The notes under the pieces were generated by a model. It was not told the DNA's origin, did no database searches, and was given only the letters and a program-made list of their open reading frames with translations. This document shows, one piece after another, positions 54,550 through 64,000 of a stretch of 64,000 nucleotides of DNA; within the stretch, counting starts at the first letter, position 1, and every line of letters starts with the position of its first letter. The stretch is from NCBI GenBank assembly GCA_963696315.1, contig CAVOJU010000050.1:1-64000 (forward strand). The letters are read 5' to 3'. The position numbers and the translations under genes were made by a program. The DNA comes from CAWKEY01 sp963696315. Its GTDB lineage: Bacteria; Pseudomonadota; Gammaproteobacteria; Methylococcales; Methylomonadaceae.

Positions 54550-55100
54550 GGATTTGCAAACACGCGGGATCATCAACTGGATGACGTGTATTGGGGTGGT
54601 GAGCAGCGGGGCGGTAAACGCGGCCGTGGCTCGCCCAACAAGACACCCTTTGTGGCGGCCGTGCCGTCAACGAAAAGGGCCATCCAGTGGCTATAGCTAT
54701 GAATGTCGTCGACGGCTTTCGTTCCAAAGCGATCGCCAAGTGGGCCAAGCGCCATCTGAGCGCCGGTAGCCTCGTGGTTTCGGATGGGCTGGCCTGCTTT
54801 GCAGCGGTGTCCGAAGCGGGCTGTCAACATACGGCTATCGTCACCGGGGGCGGCCCGGCGTGTGTAACGCTGAAGACTTTTACGTGGGTTAATACGATGA
54901 TCGGCAATGTCAAAAGGTCGATTAACGGCAGCTATCACGCTATCCAGCACAAACACCTGCCGCGCTATTTGGCCGAGTTTTGTTATCGCTTCAATCGGCG
55001 TTTTGTGCTGGAGGATATGCTGCCCCGCCTGTGCTACGTCGCGGCCCGAACACCGCCTATGCCGATGCGCTTGCTGAAGTTGGCTGAGGTTTATGGGTAA
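54550..55100 (+). pseudogene. IS1595-family transposase, 5'-truncated and frameshifted
   Basis: The DDE_Tnp_IS1595 core is visible: DDVYWGGEQRGGKRGRGSPN at about 54580-54640, then after a one-base frame change VNEKGHPVAIAMNVVDGFRS, VVSDGLACFAAV, a WVNTMIGNVKRSINGSYHAI box with the acidic/His pattern of the family, and RYLAEFCYRFNRRF. The N-terminal half (zinc ribbon) and both IS ends are missing. It separates the M23 peptidase from tyrS and may have displaced their shared promoter. Confidence 0.85.
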
Positions 55101-55264
55101 TAGAAAAGGTTTATCAAAAGATTGGTCCTGTGTCCGTTGAATAATTCTATAATGTCAGCTTCATTTTGGCGCGCAAACAATGCCCCAAATCTCGGGGGCA
55201 TAAATCGAAAGATGAAAATTATGTTGCTGCGCAATATTATTTTATTGGTATTCGGAGAAAGAAA

Positions 55265-56461
55265 TTGCAAGAGGAACTATTGTCGCTGTTGCTCAGAGGT
55301 GCGGATGAGGTTTTAGTTGAACAAGAACTGGTCAAAAAGCTGGAAGAAGGCCGGCCTCTAAGGATTAAAGCCGGCTTTGATCCAACTGCTCCGGATTTGC
55401 ATCTGGGGCACACCGTGTTGATTAATAAGTTAAAGCAGTTTCAGGATATGGGTCATGAGGTTCTATTTTTGATTGGCGATTTTACCGGGATGATAGGCGA
55501 TCCAACGGGAAAAAACGTTACTCGCAAGCCATTGACTCGCGATGAAGTTATCGACAATGCCAAGACCTATGAAGAGCAAATTTTTAAAATTCTGGATCCG
55601 ACTAAAACCTTGGTAATGTTTAACTCAAGCTGGATGAATGCAATGTCCCCGGCAGATTTAATCCAGTTGGCGGCAAAACACACCGTGGCTAGAATGCTCG
55701 AGCGAGATGACTTTAGCAAGCGCTATAAAGGCGGTCAGCCGATTGCCATCCACGAATTTTTGTATCCGTTAATCCAAGGGTACGATTCGGTAGCCATGAA
55801 GGCTGATGTAGAATTAGGCGGAACCGATCAAAAGTTTAATTTGCTTGTTGGTCGTCAGTTGCAGGAGGCCTTCGGTCAAAAACCCCAGGTGGTTATGACC
55901 ATGCCGATTTTAGAAGGACTGGATGGGGTGCAGAAAATGTCCAAGTCTCTGAATAATTATGTTGGCATAGCGGATGCTCCAGATGACATGTTTGGCAAAT
56001 TGATGTCTATATCTGATGAATTGATGTGGCGTTACTTTGAATTGTTGAGTTTCCGGCCGTTGACGGAAATAAGGCTATGGGCTGAAGAATGCAGGCAAGG
56101 TGCTAATCCCCGTAACTATAAAGTAAAGTTGGCAAAGGAAATTATTGAAAGATTTCACGGTTTGGCAGCGGCGGAGAGGGCGCTGGAAAACTTTGAAGCT
56201 CGCTTTCAGCGTGGCGCAATGCCAGATGAAATGGATGAGGTGAAATTAAAAATTGAAGGTGTTGGCCATGGTATTGCGAATATTTTGAAAGAGGCGGGCT
56301 TAACCGAGAGTACCTCTGAGGCTCTGCGGCTGATAAGACAGGGGGCAGTCAAGATTGATGGAGAGAAAGTCTCCGATACGAAGCTGGTAATTGCTGCGGG
56401 GACTCGGCACGTTTACCAAGTCGGCAAAAGAAAATTTGCACGAGTAGAAATAGTTATTTAA
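55265..56461 (+). CDS. tyrS: Tyrosyl-tRNA synthetase (class I, TyrZ-like)
   Basis: I choose TTG 55265, which follows GGAGAAAG and gives the family's short N-terminus (LQEELLSLLLRGADEVLVEQ); an upstream ATG at 55166 adds unrelated residues from the remnant region. HIGH motif HLGH at 46-49 in APDLHLGHT, KMSKS near 224, and a C-terminal S4 RNA-binding domain (TSEALRLIRQGAVKIDGEKV). About 398 residues, intact. Confidence 0.96.
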   Translation: MQEELLSLLLRGADEVLVEQELVKKLEEGRPLRIKAGFDPTAPDLHLGHTVLINKLKQFQDMGHEVLFLIGDFTGMIGDPTGKNVTRKPLTRDEVIDNAKTYEEQIFKILDPTKTLVMFNSSWMNAMSPADLIQLAAKHTVARMLERDDFSKRYKGGQPIAIHEFLYPLIQGYDSVAMKADVELGGTDQKFNLLVGRQLQEAFGQKPQVVMTMPILEGLDGVQKMSKSLNNYVGIADAPDDMFGKLMSISDELMWRYFELLSFRPLTEIRLWAEECRQGANPRNYKVKLAKEIIERFHGLAAAERALENFEARFQRGAMPDEMDEVKLKIEGVGHGIANILKEAGLTESTSEALRLIRQGAVKIDGEKVSDTKLVIAAGTRHVYQVGKRKFARVEIVI

Positions 56462-56560
56462 CCGGATATTTTGAAGCCATGTAATGTTGCTTTGCTTCTG
56501 TTTCCGGGATTGATCAGTTGTTTAGGCGTGTTAGGTTAAAGAAAAAGTGCCGTCAGGGTA

Positions 56561-56588
56561 TTGACAAGTGAGCTGGATAGGATAGAAT
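56561..56588 (+). promoter_or_regulatory. rrn promoter P1
   Basis: -35 TTGACA (56561-56566), 16-base spacer, -10 TAGAAT (56583-56588). Sigma-70 consensus -35. Confidence 0.75.
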
Positions 56589-56646
56589 GCTCGGCTCTTC
56601 CGGTGCTGGCAACAGGACGCGGAGCAGGAAAAAAGAAAACAGGGAG

Positions 56647-56674
56647 TTGACAGCGGGTTTTGGCGCTGTATAAT
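56647..56674 (+). promoter_or_regulatory. rrn promoter P2
   Basis: -35 TTGACA (56647-56652), 16-base spacer, -10 TATAAT (56669-56674): a full sigma-70 consensus 86 bases after P1, the tandem arrangement usual for rrn operons. Confidence 0.85.
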
Positions 56675-56878
56675 TGTCTGACTCAGCGGGGCCTTAGGCT
56701 CCACGCTCTTTAACAAATCAGATCAAAATAATTTGTGTGGGCACTTGTGATGATGAATCGAGCGGTAGCTAGATAATCGACACAAGAACACACGTTAATT
56801 CAAAGCAATTTAATTTACGTTTATTCTGACGTCGAGCCAAGATTGGCTACTCATCTTATTGAGTGGCAAGACAAGATT

Positions 56879-58413
<1,535 letters not shown>

Positions 58414-58482
58414 CAAAGACTGTTCGATACGCGTCATAAGTGTCCACAACAAATTATTTTGATCACACGAAGAGATGAGCCT

Positions 58483-58559
<77 letters not shown>

Positions 58560-58625
58560 CTTTACTGGCACTGTAGCGACACTGCCGTAAACACTGGTAC
58601 ACGGGCGAGGGAACCTGGAAACACC

Positions 58626-58701
58626 GGGGCCATAGCTCAGCTGGGAGAGCGCCTGCCTTGCACGCAGGAGGTCAGGAGTTCGATCCTCCTTGGCTCCACC
58701 A
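58626..58701 (+). tRNA. tRNA-Ala (TGC)
   Basis: 76-nt cloverleaf GGGGCCATAGCTCAGCTGG ... GGCTCCACCA with anticodon TGC in CCTTGCACGC and encoded CCA. Second spacer tRNA, standard Ile-Ala order. Confidence 0.97.
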
Positions 58702-58825
58702 ATTCTATAGCGTTTCGAGCGGCAACCACTCGCCCCAGCCACGACAGCGTGTTGTGGCACCGGCGGATGGGCAATACAGCCGTCTCACGCGAGACCTTAT
58801 AGAATTGGTGTTAACAACATCGATA

Positions 58826-58854
58826 GCTCTTTAACAATCTGGAAATCTGTAACC
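58826..58854 (+). promoter_or_regulatory. Spacer boxA and 23S-flanking complementary arm
   Basis: GCTCTTTAACAA is a boxA antitermination element repeating the leader boxA. It runs into TCTGGAAATCTGTAACC (58838-58854), which is exactly complementary to GGTTACAGATTTCCAGA at 62047-62063 beyond 23S. Confidence 0.7.
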
Positions 58855-59077
58855 AAGTACATTCATGACCGACGGTCATGAATGTACTGAACGCGTTCAA
58901 GTGCATGGGTGCAGCGCACAGCAGGCACATCGGCATCAGTCGGTGCCGTCTACGCGCCGCTGCGCACGTCAACACGAACGCGTACTCAAGCACAAAGCGA
59001 AAATGTCAGCTGACATGATAACCCGCAGACCGCGCACCGGGAGCAATCCCGGTGGTGCAGACTGATTCGGGTTATAT

Positions 59078-61972
<2,895 letters not shown>

Positions 61973-62174
61973 ATAACGCCCAATCAGTTTGGAGCGGTTA
62001 TAATAAGCTAAGCAAGACTTAGCCAGTTGATACGCACGTGCGCGAGGGTTACAGATTTCCAGAACAGCAGGTTCAGGGTCCAAGGTACAAGGTGAAAGAC
62101 ACCGGCTGAGGGCGAATAGAAGCAAACAGCAGAACCTGTTGCATGACAGTGGGAGAGATCCTGCTTAACCAGTT

Positions 62175-62293
62175 TGCTTGGTGACCATAGCGAGCGTGAA
62201 CCACCCGATCCCATCCCGAACTCGGCAGTGAAACCGCTTAGCGCCGATGATAGTGTGGCAGTTTGCCATGCGAAAGTAGGGAATTGCCAAGCT
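62175..62293 (+). rRNA. rrf: 5S ribosomal RNA
   Basis: TGCTTGGTGACCATAGCGAG ... CCAAGC with closing stem; contains the usual CCCGAACTCGGCAGTGAAAC and TGGCAGTTTGCCATGCGAAA. About 119 nt. Confidence 0.95.
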
Positions 62294-62301
62294 CTTACCC
62301 C

Positions 62302-62335
62302 AAAAACCCAAGCCTAACCGCTTGGGTTTTTTTTT
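62302..62335 (+). terminator. rrn operon terminator
   Basis: AAAAACCCAAGC, short loop, GCTTGGGTTTTTTTTT: strong stem with a 9-T tail directly after 5S. Confidence 0.95.
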
Positions 62336-62446
62336 GACCGCCAGGGCGCGCCGGCTCAACACGCATCCCCCCGTGTCGACTCCCTCTTTGGCAGCCACAA
62401 CGGGTTTTCGGTATCATGGCGGTTTCTGTGCTCGCAAACAACCGAC

Positions 62447-64000
62447 ATGTCTTTAGATCATTATTTCAAATCCCAAATACAGCAATTACCAGAATCATTG
62501 CAGGAGTCTGTTGAGCGTTCGCTATCGATATTTCTGAAGCAGATAAAACTGGCAGGTTTTGATTTACCAGAGCAGGCTGATGTGCAAAGTAGCTTGGTTA
62601 AGGTTTTCTGTTGTAGTCAATTCATTAGCGAGAGCTGCATCAAAAACCCTGGTCTGTTCGTGGATTTGGCGGCATCGTCCGATTTGTTATCCAGGGACAG
62701 GCGCAATCGATATGTCGACTGCCTGAAACAGCACAGGATTGATTCGGAAGCTGAATTGATGCGTCAGCTGCGTTTGTTCCGGCGCCGCGAAATGATCAGG
62801 ATAGCATGGCGGGATTTGGCTGGCTGGTCTGATCTCGATGAGACGTTGCTGGATCTAACGGCATTGGCGGATGTGTCAATCCAGTTTGCGCTGGATTTTC
62901 TTTATCAGCAGGCTTGTGAAAAACGCGGCGTTCCAACCCTGGCCGATGGCACTCCGATCAATGTGGTAGTGCTGGGCATGGGCAAGCTGGGTGCTTATGA
63001 ATTGAATTATTCTTCTGATATCGATCTTATTTTTGCGTATGCGGAAGACGGCTTATTGCCGGATAGGAAGCAAACCAGTTATGGCGAATTTTTTACCCGC
63101 TTATGCCGAAGTCTGGTAAAAGTCCTGGATGAGGTCACCGTAGATGGTTTTGTGTTCAGGACAGACATCCGCTTAAGGCCTTTTGGCGATAGCGGCCCCA
63201 TCATCATGACTTTCGATGGTATGGAAAATTATTACCAGACCCAAGCCCGCGAATGGGAGCGGTATGCGATGATTAAAGTCCGGCAGGTTGCCGGGGATTT
63301 TCATACTGGTGCAGAACTGATGGCCATGTTGAAGCCTTTTGTGTACCGGCGCTATCTGGATTATGGTGCTTTTCAGGAGTTACGCTCGTTAAAGTCGCAA
63401 ATTACCCAGGAACTGAAGCGCAAAGACCGGCTGGAAAACATCAAGCTGGGGCCGGGTGGTATTCGGGAAATCGAGTTTATCGGGCAGGCATTCCAGTTGA
63501 TTCGCGGAGGTAATGAAAAGGCCTTGCAAACACGCGGTATTATGGATGTTTTACGGATTCTTAATGAATTGGAATTGCTGGCGCCCAAGGACGCCGAACA
63601 GTTAATGGCCTCCTATTGCTTTTTGCGCCGAGTGGAAAATCATATCCAGCAATATCAGGACAGGCAGACGCATGATTTGCCGAGCGATGCGTTGGGGCAA
63701 CAGATTTTGGCGTATTCATTGGGCTATGCTGACTGGCCTAGCTTTAAAGCTGACCTGGATCAGGTCAGGCGTCAGGTTCACGCGGTGTTCGATCAGGTTT
63801 TTTCAGTTTCGAAGCAAGACCAAGTCAATCTGCAAAGTCAGAAAATATGGGTCTGTGCGGCAGATGATGCCGAGTTAATGGCCGAGCTTGAAAACTATGG
63901 CATACACAATTCCGGTGATCTGTTGGCCTCGATCAAGGCATTCAAAAATTCAGTGGCAGTCAAGCGGCTGACGGCAAAAGGGGCCGCAGTGCTGGATCGC
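62447..64000 (+). CDS. glnE: Glutamine synthetase adenylyltransferase/adenylyl-removing enzyme, 3' truncated by window end
   Basis: ATG 62447 opens MSLDHYFKSQIQQLPESLQE; the frame runs to the window end (518 codons). The adenylyl-removing domain appears as LRLFRRREMIRIAWRDLAG and the catalytic GMGKLGAYELNYSSDIDLIF at 178-197, then IRLRPFGDSGPIIMTFDGM and REWERYAMIKVRQ with AGD. GlnE adjusts glutamine synthetase activity by adenylylation in response to nitrogen via PII. The second (adenylyltransferase) half lies beyond the window. Confidence 0.96.
   Translation, partial: MSLDHYFKSQIQQLPESLQESVERSLSIFLKQIKLAGFDLPEQADVQSSLVKVFCCSQFISESCIKNPGLFVDLAASSDLLSRDRRNRYVDCLKQHRIDSEAELMRQLRLFRRREMIRIAWRDLAGWSDLDETLLDLTALADVSIQFALDFLYQQACEKRGVPTLADGTPINVVVLGMGKLGAYELNYSSDIDLIFAYAEDGLLPDRKQTSYGEFFTRLCRSLVKVLDEVTVDGFVFRTDIRLRPFGDSGPIIMTFDGMENYYQTQAREWERYAMIKVRQVAGDFHTGAELMAMLKPFVYRRYLDYGAFQELRSLKSQITQELKRKDRLENIKLGPGGIREIEFIGQAFQLIRGGNEKALQTRGIMDVLRILNELELLAPKDAEQLMASYCFLRRVENHIQQYQDRQTHDLPSDALGQQILAYSLGYADWPSFKADLDQVRRQVHAVFDQVFSVSKQDQVNLQSQKIWVCAADDAELMAELENYGIHNSGDLLASIKAFKNSVAVKRLTAKGAAVLDR

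Larger units (their letters stand above)
56462..56878 (+). promoter_or_regulatory. rRNA operon leader region
   Basis: 417 bases between tyrS and 16S. It holds two tandem promoters, boxA (GCTCTTTAACAAA at about 56705) and the 5' arm of the 16S processing stem (GATCAAAATAATTTG, 56721-56735), which pairs perfectly with 58450-58464 downstream of 16S. Confidence 0.85.

Overview
The window reads as a gammaproteobacterial chromosome of about 50% GC. The rrn operon, the hemCDXY and pilTU orders, erpA, and class II TyrS all fit that. The 16S sequence and several small families look like Methylococcales (type I methanotrophs), but no methane-oxidation gene is present and I could not run a 16S search, so the order-level call is an inference.

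Layout. The first ~600 bases are very GC-rich, unlike everything that follows, and appear to be a chimeric join to foreign DNA carrying a truncated ComEA-like gene. Then come manB and manC (GDP-mannose supply, minus strand). From 3.66 to 8.79 kb lies a three-layer nest of dead mobile DNA. A group II intron sits at the edge of a palindromic repeat. Its reverse transcriptase is cut at the GTPQG motif by a ~2.2 kb serine-recombinase element. The recombinase of that element is in turn cut by a 1,440-bp IS with 16-bp inverted repeats and a 6-bp target duplication. From 8.8 to 24.4 kb: pilU/pilT, a YggS-type PLP protein, the heme-biosynthesis operon hemC-hemD-hemX-hemY, an RRM protein, and a heavy-metal RND efflux operon (czcC-czcB-czcA-DUF3240, with czcB broken), then a Tim44-like protein. 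A second, end-truncated copy of the IS lies at 24.57-25.93 kb.

From 26 to 30 kb there is a patch of small or unassigned genes: a 37-aa lipoprotein, an HTTM-DCC fusion protein, a 43-aa membrane peptide, and a run of secreted or membrane hypotheticals. From 30 to 56.5 kb the content is mostly housekeeping: metH, a UPF0114 protein, a glutaredoxin-like protein, plsC, gmhB, glyS/glyQ, ubiA, namZ-like DUF1343, a K+ channel, nifJ (frameshifted) with a dihydroorotate dehydrogenase-like partner, a thiosulfate/mercaptopyruvate sulfurtransferase, a frameshifted quinone oxidoreductase, argC, erpA, an M23 peptidase, an IS1595 relic and tyrS. From 56.5 to 62.3 kb there is a complete rrn operon (two tandem promoters, boxA sites, 16S, tRNA-Ile, tRNA-Ala, 23S, 5S, terminator). 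The window ends inside glnE.

Two cautions apply throughout. Several conserved genes (nifJ, quinone oxidoreductase, czcB, a cold-shock gene, perhaps hemX) are interrupted by single-base frameshifts, some of them beside short homopolymers, and the left end is chimeric. Draft-assembly error is therefore a real alternative to gene decay. No CRISPR array, prophage or recognised defence system is visible.
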